This document shows, piece after piece, positions 28,260 to 36,839 of a DNA stretch of 64,000 nucleotides. The stretch lies in contig NZ_JOCT01000001.1 in the NCBI RefSeq assembly GCF_000717875.1, forward strand, positions 248,001 through 312,000. The letters are read 5' to 3'. Made by a program: the position numbers and the translations under genes. Every line of letters begins with the position of its first letter. The stretch's first letter is position 1. The notes beneath the pieces are model-generated. The model was not told the DNA's origin. It saw only the letters and a list, made by a program, of their open reading frames with translations, and searched no databases. The stretch is from Streptomyces sp. NRRL S-455 (GTDB lineage Bacteria; Actinomycetota; Actinomycetes; Streptomycetales; Streptomycetaceae).

Positions 28260-30824
28260 TCAGTCGGCCGGTCCCCCCAGCCACAGCGTACGGACCTCCG
28301 GCGTGCCACGCCCCTCGATGCCCTGAGCGAGCAGGGTCAGGCCCGACCAGTTCGGCGGTACCCAGAAGGCGTCGGGGTCACCGCCCGAGAAGTCGGGCCG
28401 TTCGCCGGACCAGACACGCCCCAGGCACTCCCCGCCGGCCCATCCGGTCACCCGGACCTGCGTGGCGTCCAGCCGGACCAGATATCCGTCCGGCGAGGCG
28501 GGCAGATCGACGTCGAGCCATGCCTCCTCCCCCGGTTTCAGCACCAGCGGGAGCCGTACCTCCTCCGTGTGGCCGGAGCCGGCGGCAGCGAACGCGGTCA
28601 GCAGCTCGTCGTCCTGCACCGCGCACGACCAGTCCCGTACGGCGTCGAGCGCGAGCAGCTCCGCGCGCAGGCCGGGGCCACTCGGGTGGTGCGGCAGCGT
28701 GACCGAGACCTGGTGGGTGCCGGCGGTCAGCAGCACCCAGGGGTTCTCGGTGTGGACGGTCTCCGGCTCCCCGTCGTCGACGCACACCCGCAGCGGTTCG
28801 ACGATGCCGCGCAGATACAGCGCCGACGGGGTGCGCGCGTGAACCGTGCGGGTGTAGGTGAGCGGCGCCGCGACGCGGGTGCTGCTCCAGCCCCCGAGCA
28901 CCCGGGTGGGCGCGGGATCCCCGGCCCAGTGTCCGTGCACCGTCCACAGGGCCGACACATCCGTGGTGTCCAGGACCTTCCAGAGGGAACCGAGGCCGCG
29001 CAGCGCGCCGAGGCGGAGCGCGGGCAGGCGGGCGTCGTCGAAGTTCGCGTGGCCCCAGATCTCCACGACGGCCTCGATCGCCACACGGCCCGTCACGTTC
29101 CGCACGTCGATGCGCCGTGCCGCGCCGAACGCCGCGATCGGCGGGTGCGTCCGGCCCGCCACCGTCAGGTCGACGATGTCGGCCGCGCCGGTGAGCAGCA
29201 GCGCGTCGACGTCCGTCAGATCCGTGGTGGTGCGGTAGGCGCCACGGCCCCGGTACACCCCGAGCGACTCCAGTGCGGGCGGCAACACGTGCAGCCCGGC
29301 CCGCTCCTCGGGTGCGGCGTCGGACCGCCGCCGCACCGCGCGTACGGCGGTCCGCTCAGCCTTGTCGGGCTGCTGCGGCGCGTCGGCGAGGTGCACCGCG
29401 CCGTCGGAGTCGAGCGACCGCAGCCGGGCGGCGTCCGCCGACGACAGCACGACGAGCGTGACTCCCGCCACGGTCCCGCTGCCGGACACGGGGATCTCGG
29501 TCCGCGTCCCGTCCAGCACGACGGTGACCGGCACGTCGGAGGAGAACACCAGCACCTCGTCCGCCGCCGCCACGAGATCCGCCGAGGCCAGCGTCAGAGT
29601 CGCCGCCGAGCCCCAGGGCCGCAACGGTACGTCCACAGCCATCAGGGGGCAGGATCCCGGCGCGACCGCGACCCGCACGCCCCGGACATCCGCCGTGCCC
29701 GGGTCCGCTCCGAGATGCGGCACCGCCACCAGGCGGCCACCCCCCGGCAGGTCCAGGGCGGCCGGCTCCCAACTCGTCGGGAAGTCGCAGGACACTTCGG
29801 AGTCCGCCGCCCCCGGGACAGCGAGCGCCAGCCGGGCGCCCCACACCTCGACGACCCGTGCCAGAACCTGCGCCTCGGCATACTCGGGCCGCGCCACGCC
29901 GGTGGATGTGACGTATCCGCCGAAGTCGTAGCCATGGCTCATGAAGTTGCCGGGGCGCCCCCAGTTGCCGCTCGACGGGGTGTACCCGAAGTTCCAGCCG
30001 GACGACTGGAGATACGGCGCGATCAGCTTGGCGCCGCTCGCCAGCAGCCGCCGCAGCGTCCGGTGGCGCCGGTTCGTCTCGGTGACCAGCAACGGCACCC
30101 CGCGCTCGGCGACCAGAGCGGCATAGCGGCGCACCTCGGCCTCGATGTGCGGGGAGTCGTCGTCCGGGTAGAAGTTGCAGGCCGGCACGACTCCGTCCGC
30201 GTCCCCGGTGGCGCCGGCCAGGTCGCCCTGGCCGGAGCAGGCGATCAGCGGCACGGTGATCCCGTGCCGGAGTGCCGTGTCCCGCAGGTGGGTCAGGTAC
30301 CCGGTCCGGTCGGCGCAGTCGAAGAAGTCCAGCTCGTTCTCCAGCTGCACCATGATCACCGAACCGCCCGCCGGGTGCTGACGCTCCGCCAGCAACGGAA
30401 GAACCCGGTCGAACCACGCGGTGACCTGCTCCAGATAGCGGGGCTCGTTCTGACGGACCCGCACCTGCGGGTCCAGGCCCAGCCAGGCGGGCAGCGCGCC
30501 GCCGTCCCACTCGGAGCAGATGTACGGCCCCGGGCGGGCGATGACGTACAAACCCTCCTCGCGCGCGAGGTCCAGGAAGGCGGCGACGTCGCGGCGGCCC
30601 TCGAACGAGAAGCGGCCGGGGGCCAACTCGTGGAAGTTCCAGGGGAGGTAGACGTCGACACAGGTGTATCCCGAGGCCCGTACCTGGGCGAGGCGCTCGC
30701 GCCACTGCTCCCGCGGGAGCCGGAAGTAGAACAGGGACGCGCACAGCAGGGTGCGGGGGCGGCCGTCGATCCATACCGCCTCGCCGTCGACGCGGACGGC
30801 TTCGTCGAGCTCCGTACGGTTCAC
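28260..30824 (-). CDS. GH35-like beta-galactosidase, 854 aa
   Basis: The N-terminal barrel has LPREQWRERLAQVRASGYT and RPGPYICSEWDGGALPAWL, typical of GH35. The acid/base Glu164 lies in VQLENELDF and a nucleophile candidate in LLVTETNRR. Jelly-roll domains follow (about 330-850). There is no signal peptide, so it acts on imported galactosides. GTG 30824 overlaps the permease stop (GTGA); the frame is open to 31097, but that part shadows the permease. Last gene of sugar locus 2. The nucleophile context differs from well-studied GH35 enzymes, so a related specificity is possible. Confidence 0.8.
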   Translation of the reverse strand: MNRTELDEAVRVDGEAVWIDGRPRTLLCASLFYFRLPREQWRERLAQVRASGYTCVDVYLPWNFHELAPGRFSFEGRRDVAAFLDLAREEGLYVIARPGPYICSEWDGGALPAWLGLDPQVRVRQNEPRYLEQVTAWFDRVLPLLAERQHPAGGSVIMVQLENELDFFDCADRTGYLTHLRDTALRHGITVPLIACSGQGDLAGATGDADGVVPACNFYPDDDSPHIEAEVRRYAALVAERGVPLLVTETNRRHRTLRRLLASGAKLIAPYLQSSGWNFGYTPSSGNWGRPGNFMSHGYDFGGYVTSTGVARPEYAEAQVLARVVEVWGARLALAVPGAADSEVSCDFPTSWEPAALDLPGGGRLVAVPHLGADPGTADVRGVRVAVAPGSCPLMAVDVPLRPWGSAATLTLASADLVAAADEVLVFSSDVPVTVVLDGTRTEIPVSGSGTVAGVTLVVLSSADAARLRSLDSDGAVHLADAPQQPDKAERTAVRAVRRRSDAAPEERAGLHVLPPALESLGVYRGRGAYRTTTDLTDVDALLLTGAADIVDLTVAGRTHPPIAAFGAARRIDVRNVTGRVAIEAVVEIWGHANFDDARLPALRLGALRGLGSLWKVLDTTDVSALWTVHGHWAGDPAPTRVLGGWSSTRVAAPLTYTRTVHARTPSALYLRGIVEPLRVCVDDGEPETVHTENPWVLLTAGTHQVSVTLPHHPSGPGLRAELLALDAVRDWSCAVQDDELLTAFAAAGSGHTEEVRLPLVLKPGEEAWLDVDLPASPDGYLVRLDATQVRVTGWAGGECLGRVWSGERPDFSGGDPDAFWVPPNWSGLTLLAQGIEGRGTPEVRTLWLGGPAD

Positions 30825-31756
30825 TTGACTCCTGCGCTTCCGCCGCTGATGTCCATCTCGTACAGGTACTTCTGGCCAAGGTAGTAGACGATGATCATGG
30901 GCAGGGCGAGCAGGATCGAGCCGACCATCACCAGGTTCCACGACGGTGACTGGCCCGCTGCCGAGGTGCTGGTGATGTACTGGATGCCCAGCGACAGCGG
31001 CATCTTGGACTCGTCGTTCAGATAGATCAGCGGGCCCATGAAGTCGCCCCAGGTGTAGGTCAGGGTGAAGATGCCGATCGCGATGAGCACCGGCCACAGC
31101 ATCGGCAGCATGATCCGGCGGTAGATGCCGAAGAAACCGAGGCCGTCGACCATGGCCGCCTCGTCGAGCTGGCTGGGCAGCCGGGAAACGAACTGCCGCA
31201 CCAGGAAGACGTTGAAGGCGTTGGAGAAGAAGTTCGGCACGATCAGCGGCAGATAGGTGTTCACCCAGCCCAGGTCCCGGAAGAGGATGAACTGCGGAAT
31301 CATCGTGATCTGCGTCGGGATCATCATGGTGGCGATGACGATCAGAAACAGTGTGTTCTTGCCGGGGGCCCGCAGGCGGGCGAAGGCGTAGCCGACCAGG
31401 CCGCTGGAGAGCATCTGCCCGGCGACCGAACAGAGCGAGATGATCACGGAGTTGATCAGGAAGCGGCCCATCGGCAGCTCGGAGCCGAAGACCCGGGTGA
31501 AGTTCTCCCAGTGGAACTCGGTCGGGAAGAGGGTGAAGGAGTTGGTGTTCACCGTCGCGTCGCTGGAGAGCGCGATGGAGCAGACGAACACCAGCGGCAT
31601 GCTGAGGATCGCCGCCACGACGATCAGGGTCGCGTACGTGAACGGGGTGGCCCGGAACGCCCGTAGTGTGCCGGGTTTTCCTGCCCGACGGGGCTTGCTC
31701 GGCGGGGCCTTCTCCCGCGTTCGCTGCGGCGCCGGGGGAGTAAGGAGGCCGGCCAT
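30821..31756 (-). CDS. Sugar ABC transporter permease, MalG type (locus 2)
   Basis: 311 aa. Pro/Lys-rich tail (about 1-35), then six membrane segments from FTYATLIVVAAILSMPLVF. EAA loop: QLDEAAMVDGLGFFGIYRR. ATG 31756 shares one base with the TGA of the preceding permease, so translation is coupled; its own stop overlaps the GH35 start. Partner of the MalF-type subunit upstream. No ATPase gene is present. Confidence 0.92.
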   Translation of the reverse strand: MAGLLTPPAPQRTREKAPPSKPRRAGKPGTLRAFRATPFTYATLIVVAAILSMPLVFVCSIALSSDATVNTNSFTLFPTEFHWENFTRVFGSELPMGRFLINSVIISLCSVAGQMLSSGLVGYAFARLRAPGKNTLFLIVIATMMIPTQITMIPQFILFRDLGWVNTYLPLIVPNFFSNAFNVFLVRQFVSRLPSQLDEAAMVDGLGFFGIYRRIMLPMLWPVLIAIGIFTLTYTWGDFMGPLIYLNDESKMPLSLGIQYITSTSAAGQSPSWNLVMVGSILLALPMIIVYYLGQKYLYEMDISGGSAGVK

Positions 31757-32706
31757 CACTTCACCTCGGTTTCGTAGAACACCCAGCGCCGGGCGGTGCG
31801 GAACGCGATCAGCGTGAAGACGAGGACCACGAGGAACAGCAGCCAGGAGATCGCCGACGCGTACCCCATGTGGTAATTGCCGAAGGCCTGGTCGAAGAGG
31901 TACGGCACCATCGTCTCGGCCCCGGCGTAGGCCGCGGGCAGCTTGCCCTTCGGCACCAGGATGTACACCTGGGCGAAGACCTGGAAGGCACCGATCATCC
32001 CCATGATCAGGTTGAAGAAGATGATCGGGGTCAGGTGCGGCAGCGTGATGCTCCAGAACTGCCGTACCGCGCTCGCGCCGTCGACCTCGGCCGCCTCGTA
32101 CAGCTCCTTCGGGATGCCCTTCATCGCGGCCAGCAGCAGCACCGTCGCGCTGCCCGCGCTCCATGCCGACATCACGATCAGCGCGGGGATCGCCCAGTCC
32201 CCGTCGAGCAGCCAGGACGGGCCCGAGATGCCCAGAAAGCCGAGGGCGTCATTGAACGGACCGTTCGGGGCGAGCACCTGCCGGAAGATCATCGCCGTGG
32301 CGACGAGCGGCACCAGGGTGGGCAGATAGATCAGCGTGCGCAGCAGTTTCCTGGCGCGTACCTGCTTGTTGAGCAGATTCGCCAGCCACAGGCCGAGCAC
32401 CAGGCCGAGCGGGACCGAGACCGCCGCGTAGTAGAAGGTGTGCCACAGCGCCTTCCAGAACCTGGGGTCGTCGGTGATCAGCCTGACGTAGTTCTGGAAC
32501 CCGACCCAGACGGGCGCGGTGAGCGAGTCCCAGTCGGTCATCGAGTAGTAGACCGACGCGATCATCGGTCCGAACAGGAAGACCAGGAACCCGATCATCC
32601 ACGGCGAGACGAACAGATAGAACCAGAGCGCCTCACGGCGCCGCAGCTTCGAGGACGTCCCGGTCTTCGGGACCGCCGACGAGACCGTCTTCGAGATGGT
32701 CGCCAT
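31756..32706 (-). CDS. Sugar ABC transporter permease, MalF type (locus 2)
   Basis: 316 aa. Six or more membrane segments from LWFYLFVSPWMIGFLVFLF. EAA loop: LYEAAEVDGASAVRQFW. It starts 6 bases after the stop of the binding-protein gene and ends in a one-base overlap with the next permease. Conducts the same sugar as the lipoprotein encoded upstream. Confidence 0.92.
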   Translation of the reverse strand: MATISKTVSSAVPKTGTSSKLRRREALWFYLFVSPWMIGFLVFLFGPMIASVYYSMTDWDSLTAPVWVGFQNYVRLITDDPRFWKALWHTFYYAAVSVPLGLVLGLWLANLLNKQVRARKLLRTLIYLPTLVPLVATAMIFRQVLAPNGPFNDALGFLGISGPSWLLDGDWAIPALIVMSAWSAGSATVLLLAAMKGIPKELYEAAEVDGASAVRQFWSITLPHLTPIIFFNLIMGMIGAFQVFAQVYILVPKGKLPAAYAGAETMVPYLFDQAFGNYHMGYASAISWLLFLVVLVFTLIAFRTARRWVFYETEVK

Positions 32707-32712
32707 CGCTGG

Positions 32713-33996
32713 TCATCCAGCGGACTTGATGATGGACTCAAGGTCCTTCTGCAGGGCGGTCAGCGCCTTCTTGGCGCTCTCCTTGCCGAGCCAGAAGTCG
32801 GCGAGGCCGGCGTCGATGGCCGACACCATCTCGTTCCACTCGGGGATGAACGGCGCGCGGAAGATGAAGTCGCTGGACTCCGCGAACGCGCCCATGTTGA
32901 CGTCGGTCTTCATCCACGCGGGCTTGAGGAACGCGTCGCTCTGCTGCACCGCGAGGCTGGCCGGCACATCCTCGCCGTCGTCGATGATCTGCTTCTGCGC
33001 CGCGTCCGAGGTGAGGAAGTCGATCGCCTTGAAGGCGTTGTCGCGCTGCTTGCAGGTCCGGGAGATGGCCAGTCCGCTGCCGAACGCGGACACCGCCTGC
33101 TTCTTCCCGCGCCAGATCGGTGCGATGTCCCACGCGAACTTCGCGTCCGTCAGGCCCGCCGTGACCCAGAACCCGTTGGCGTGGGTGGCGCACTTCTGCA
33201 TGGGGAAGGCCTGGTCGCCGCCGACCTCGGAGCCCATGTCGGCGTAGTCCGCCTTGCTCGGCGCGACCTTGTGCTTGTGGACGAGGTCGCCGGCCCACTG
33301 CAGCGCCTCGACGACCTCGTCGCTGTCGACCGCGGGGCGGCCGTTCGCGTCGATGATGGTGCCGCCGTTCTGGTACGCGAGGCTCCACCACTGCGGAAAC
33401 CATTCGGCGCCGGTGTAACCCCACTGCTTGCCGGGGACGGTGAGCTCCTTGAAGGCGTCGAGCGCGTCGTCCCAGGTCCACTCGGCGGTGGGCGCCTTGA
33501 TGCCCTTCCTCTCGTACAGATCCTTGTTGTAGTACACGGTGATCGCGCCGGAGCGGTCCGGGATCGCGTAGAGCTTGTCCTCGTACGTGTAGATGGAGCC
33601 GACCGGGCCGAACCGCTTCCCGGTGTCGAGACCGGCCTTCTTCGCGAGGTCGTCGAGGGGCAGGAGCTGGTTCTTGCTGGAGTACGTGTTGACGCTCTCG
33701 GCGACCTGCATGATGTCCGGGCCGCTGCCACCCGCGATCATCGTCTGCACCTTCTGCGGGTAGGACTCGCCGGGTATCAGCTGGAGCTTGACCTTCAGCT
33801 CCGGGTACTTCTTCACCAGCAGGTCGATGCGCTTCTGGTACGTCTTGCGGTCGGCGTCGCCGCCCCAGACGGTCATGACGAGCGGGCCGCTCGAACTCCC
33901 GCTGCCGGAACCGCACGCGGTGAGTGTCACGACCCCGGCCGCGACTCCGAGGCCGAGGAAACCCCGGCGCGACATCTGGGCCTTGTCTACTGGCAT
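32713..33996 (-). CDS. Extracellular sugar-binding lipoprotein (locus 2)
   Basis: 427 aa. The N-terminus MSRRGFLGLGVAAGVVTLTACGSGSG combines a twin-arginine motif with a lipobox, so export is probably by Tat followed by lipidation at the Cys. The body is a family 1 solute-binding protein (LVMTVWGGDADRKTY, ITVYYNKDLYERKG). GAGGAG lies 4 bases before the ATG. First gene of locus 2, under a promoter region with a GGTTAAATTAACC palindrome. No dedicated regulator gene is adjacent. Confidence 0.92.
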   Translation of the reverse strand: MPVDKAQMSRRGFLGLGVAAGVVTLTACGSGSGSSSGPLVMTVWGGDADRKTYQKRIDLLVKKYPELKVKLQLIPGESYPQKVQTMIAGGSGPDIMQVAESVNTYSSKNQLLPLDDLAKKAGLDTGKRFGPVGSIYTYEDKLYAIPDRSGAITVYYNKDLYERKGIKAPTAEWTWDDALDAFKELTVPGKQWGYTGAEWFPQWWSLAYQNGGTIIDANGRPAVDSDEVVEALQWAGDLVHKHKVAPSKADYADMGSEVGGDQAFPMQKCATHANGFWVTAGLTDAKFAWDIAPIWRGKKQAVSAFGSGLAISRTCKQRDNAFKAIDFLTSDAAQKQIIDDGEDVPASLAVQQSDAFLKPAWMKTDVNMGAFAESSDFIFRAPFIPEWNEMVSAIDAGLADFWLGKESAKKALTALQKDLESIIKSAG

Positions 33997-34067
33997 GGCA
34001 CTCCTCGGTGGGAACGGGCGAACATGCAGGGAAAAGCCCTCGGGAGCCTGGACCGGCTTCGAGTGAC

Positions 34068-34080
34068 GGTTAAATTAACC
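34068..34080. promoter_or_regulatory. Perfect palindrome GGTTAAATTAACC upstream of sugar locus 2
   Basis: 13 bases, followed by a half-site GTTAAAT at 34084-34090. It is AT-rich in an otherwise GC-rich region, 72 bases upstream of the binding-protein start. Likely operator or promoter overlap for a regulator encoded elsewhere. Confidence 0.5.
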
Positions 34081-34171
34081 CTCGTTAAATCTCCCTACAA
34101 GCCCTTGCTTCCCATGAGTTTCGACCTGCACGAATCCGACACGAGCGAGCGCCGGGTCGTAGCGTGGCCCC

Positions 34172-34504
34172 ATGGCCGAACAGACGTACATACTGCATAT
34201 CACCGAGCGCTCCTTGTGGGACGCCGCCCGCGAGCACGGCGAGTACCGGATGTCCACGCACGGCCGCACCCTTGCGCAGGAGGGCTTCATCCACTGCTCG
34301 ACGCGCGGCCAACTCCCTTCCGTGGCGGCCTTCCTGTACGACTCCTGCGAAGATCCCGACGAGTTGGTGGTGCTTGTCGTGGACCCCGGGCGGCTGGACG
34401 TGCCGGTGAAGTACGAAGCGCCGGAGCCCGGCGCCGAGAAGTTCCCGCATGTGTACGGCCCGATTCCGGTGGACGCGGTGGTGCGGGTGGAGCCGTGGCG
34501 GTGA
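34172..34504 (+). CDS. DUF952 family protein
   Basis: 110 aa, cytoplasmic. Recognised from ILHITERSLWDAAREHGEYR, EGFIHCSTRGQL and FPHVYGPIPVDAVVRV, the family hallmarks. Function unknown; the fold is related to ADP-ribosyltransferase-like or cyclic phosphodiesterase-like small domains, by recollection. Its stop overlaps the start of the next small gene (GTGA at 34501-34504), so both are probably made together. Confidence 0.85.
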   Translation: MAEQTYILHITERSLWDAAREHGEYRMSTHGRTLAQEGFIHCSTRGQLPSVAAFLYDSCEDPDELVVLVVDPGRLDVPVKYEAPEPGAEKFPHVYGPIPVDAVVRVEPWR

Positions 34505-34728
34505 CCGGCCGCCGCAGGTTATGGAGGTGGGCCGTGGTGGCGTGGCTGATCCTCGTGGCCGCCGCGGGCGGGCTGACCCTGTGGTGGCAGGACTCGGTGG
34601 GGCCGCAGCGGTACGGCCGGGAACAGACCGGCCCGACGCCGTCGCTCCCGGAGGGGTGGGAGTCGGCGTGCGCGGGTGCCACGCCCGACGAGAAAGGCCG
34701 GGTGCTCTGCTTCGTCAGGACCCGTTGA
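34501..34728 (+). CDS. Small membrane-anchored protein, 75 aa
   Basis: One membrane segment (LWRWAVVAWLILVAAAGGLTLWW, about 6-28) after a basic tip, then a Pro/Gly-rich outer part with two Cys (SACAGATP, VLCFVRTR) that could form a disulfide. GTG start coupled by overlap to the DUF952 gene. Its 3' end overlaps the convergent zinc-finger gene by 14 bases. I do not recognise a family. Confidence 0.65.
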   Translation: MTGRRRLWRWAVVAWLILVAAAGGLTLWWQDSVGPQRYGREQTGPTPSLPEGWESACAGATPDEKGRVLCFVRTR

Positions 34729-35170
34729 CCGCACCACCTCCCGTGGCACCCGTCCCCGGTGCGGAGCGCTGCTCGGGTCGCTCGGAACCCGTCGCCGGCG
34801 AGACCGCCTCCTTGACCTGCTGGCAGCGGGCGCAGTAGCGGGCCTGCGGCACGATCATCAGCCGGTCCCGGTCGATGGGGCGCCGGCACAGGTGGCAGGC
34901 GCCGTAGGAGCCGTCGTCCATGCGGGCGAGGGCTGCCGCGACGTCGGCGAGGACCATACGGGCGCAGGCGGCGAGCTTGACGTGAACCTCGATCTGGGAG
35001 GCGGCCTGCTGCTGAAGCCGGTCCTCGGTGCGGGAGGTGACCGGTCCGTCGAGCCGGCGCAGCTGCTCCTTGCGGAACAGGCGCTGCTCGTGCAGGTTCT
35101 CGCGCAGGGCGGCAAGGTCGTCGGCCGACAGCTGTGCCGTGCTCTGACTGATGGTCCGGTGATTCACCAC
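34715..35170 (-). CDS. DksA/TraR-type zinc-finger protein, 151 aa
   Basis: Helical N-terminal two thirds, then a four-Cys zinc finger: CHLCRRPI and YCARC. Similar proteins bind in the secondary channel of RNA polymerase. The acidic tip expected between the helices is not obviously kept (ARMDDGSYG). ATG 35170 starts MVNHRTISQS. A second, shorter paralogue lies 46 bases upstream in the same orientation. The C-terminal tail after the finger is Gly/Thr-rich. Confidence 0.85.
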   Translation of the reverse strand: MVNHRTISQSTAQLSADDLAALRENLHEQRLFRKEQLRRLDGPVTSRTEDRLQQQAASQIEVHVKLAACARMVLADVAAALARMDDGSYGACHLCRRPIDRDRLMIVPQARYCARCQQVKEAVSPATGSERPEQRSAPGTGATGGGAVNGS

Positions 35171-35216
35171 TTCACCCCTCTGAGGGCATGGCGCAGGAGA
35201 TCGGAACGGGCGGTGG

Positions 35217-35528
35217 TCAGGTGGCGCGGCGTTGGCAGGCGACGCAGAAGCGGGTGTACGGGAGGATCTCCAGCCGTTCCGCCGGGACGGGCCTGTCGCA
35301 GCCCAGGCAGGTTCCGTAGGTGCCGTTCTCGATGCGGGTGAAGGCTTCCTCGATCTCTTTCAGGGCCCGCTCCGTCGCGGCCTTCTGCTCGGACATCAGG
35401 TGGTCGTCCGAGGTCTGTCCGGTCTCGTTGAGGGCCTGCAGCTGTGCCAGCCGGGAGCTGCGGGCGTGTTCCAGGCGCTGTCGTGCCTCATGGAGGTGAG
35501 GTTCTGCGCGGGTGACATCGAGCGACAT
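35217..35528 (-). CDS. DksA/TraR-type zinc-finger protein, 103 aa
   Basis: Helix pair (about 8-75) with RIENGTYGTC, then a Cys4 zinc finger CLGCDRPV and FCVAC at the C-terminus. AAAGGG lies before ATG 35528; the frame is open to 35642 but that stretch has no ribosome site. Likely a stress- or growth-phase modulator of RNA polymerase. Probably in one operon with the longer paralogue downstream. Confidence 0.87.
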   Translation of the reverse strand: MSLDVTRAEPHLHEARQRLEHARSSRLAQLQALNETGQTSDDHLMSEQKAATERALKEIEEAFTRIENGTYGTCLGCDRPVPAERLEILPYTRFCVACQRRAT

Positions 35529-35677
35529 CGTCAATCCCTTTCTCGAGGACCGCACGCGCGGCGTCGCGCGGGTGGGCGCCGGACGGTGGGCTGACCGGCG
35601 GCGATGCACGGGCAGCCCGCCGTCCGGCCTGCTGCTTCCCACCCTGGCCGGGCCGGCGGCGGATACCTATCGGGCGC

Positions 35678-35761
35678 GGGCCCCATTTACGCCGGGCCAC
35701 GGGATCCATGGGGCGACGCCGTGGGTGGTGCGTGTCCCGGGAAATGGGGTCCGGGTCCCAT
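35678..35761. promoter_or_regulatory. Inverted repeats upstream of the NarL-type kinase gene
   Basis: GGGCCCCATTT (35678-35688) is nearly the inverse of AAATGGGGTCC (35742-35752), and ATGGG-N8-CCCAT forms a separate dyad at 35744-35761. GGGNC/GNCCC-rich dyads are typical of NarL/DevR-type regulators, so autoregulation by the response regulator at 36832 is plausible. The 348-base gap 35529-35876 otherwise holds no gene. Confidence 0.4.
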
Positions 35762-35876
35762 CGACGGGGCACTCGGAACAGGGCAGGCTGGCCACAGGAT
35801 CACTTCGGGCGTCCGGCATCGTGCAGGTGGCGGGCCGCACAGTGGAGGTGAGGCGAGAAGGGGAGGCGCAGGGCCG

Positions 35877-36839
35877 GTGTCCTTGTTCTGGCGGATCTTC
35901 GCCCTCAATGCCGTGGTGCTGGGTACGGCCACGGCGCTGCTGCTGTGGGCGCCGGTGACGGTGTCCGTGCCGGTGCTGCTCACCGAGGCGATCATCCTGG
36001 TCGGCGGTCTGGCCGTGATGCTGGTGGCCAACGCCGCGCTGCTGCGGCTCGGCCTGTCCCCGCTGGCCCGGCTCACGAGGCTGATGACGACCGTGGACCT
36101 GCTGCGCCCCGGCCAGCGTCTGCCCGCCTCCGGTGGCGGTGAGGTCGCCGAGGTGATCCGCACGTTCAACGCCATGCTGGAGCGGCTGGAGCAGGAGCGG
36201 GCCACCAGCAGCGCCCGGGCCCTGCTGGCCCAGGAGGCCGAACGCCGCCGCATCGCGCAGGAGCTGCACGACGAGGTCGGACAGAGCATGACCGCGGTCC
36301 TGCTCGGTCTCAAACGCGCGGCGGACGACGCCCCGTCGCCGCTGCGCGCGGAGCTGCACGAGGCGCAGGAGATCACCCGGGAGAGCCTGGACGAGGTCCG
36401 CCGCCTGGTGCGCCGGCTACGCCCCGGCGTGCTCGACGATCTCGGACTGGTCAGTGCGCTGACCTCGCTCACCGAGGACTTCGCCACCCACACCGGGCTG
36501 CACGTCACCCGCCGCTTCGACACCGACCTGCCCGCCCTTTCGCCGGAGGCGGAACTGGTGCTGTACCGCGTCGCCCAGGAGTCGCTGACCAACGTCGCCC
36601 GCCATGCGGACGCCCGGCGGGTCACCGTCGCCCTGCGGCCCGCCGACGAGAGTGTGGTGCTGACGGTCACCGACGACGGCTCCGGCATCAGAACTCCACG
36701 CGAAGGCGCCGGCATCCGGGGCATGCGAGAGCGGGCCCTGCTCATCGGCGGCAGTCTCGAGATCAGCCCGGCATCCCGCACCGGCACCCGTGTTCAGCTC
36801 ACCGCGCCTCATGCCAGGAGCAGTCCTGACCATGCCTGA
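35877..36839 (+). CDS. NarL-type sensor histidine kinase (HAMP, HisKA_3)
   Basis: 320 aa. Two membrane segments (FWRIFALNAVVLGTATALLLW and VLLTEAIILVGGLAVMLV) lie close together, so little is exposed outside. Then a HAMP domain (about 60-110), the HisKA_3 phosphoacceptor His131 in RRRIAQELHDEVGQS, and an HATPase with DDGSGI and GAGIRGMRERALL. GTG 35877 follows GGGAGG by 10 bases; the longer frame from 35604 is Pro/Gly-rich and lacks a ribosome site. Overlaps the response regulator gene by 8 bases. Confidence 0.9.
   Translation: MSLFWRIFALNAVVLGTATALLLWAPVTVSVPVLLTEAIILVGGLAVMLVANAALLRLGLSPLARLTRLMTTVDLLRPGQRLPASGGGEVAEVIRTFNAMLERLEQERATSSARALLAQEAERRRIAQELHDEVGQSMTAVLLGLKRAADDAPSPLRAELHEAQEITRESLDEVRRLVRRLRPGVLDDLGLVSALTSLTEDFATHTGLHVTRRFDTDLPALSPEAELVLYRVAQESLTNVARHADARRVTVALRPADESVVLTVTDDGSGIRTPREGAGIRGMRERALLIGGSLEISPASRTGTRVQLTAPHARSSPDHA

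Noticed and set aside
31870..34500. Long plus-strand frame through sugar locus 2
   Set aside because: Only the last 228 bases (34501-34728) look coding, with a GTG coupled to the DUF952 gene. The rest shadows the permease and binding-protein genes.
35604..35876. N-terminal extension of the NarL-type kinase
   Set aside because: Pro/Gly-rich, no ribosome site, and it overlaps the promoter dyads. GTG 35877 has GGGAGG upstream.
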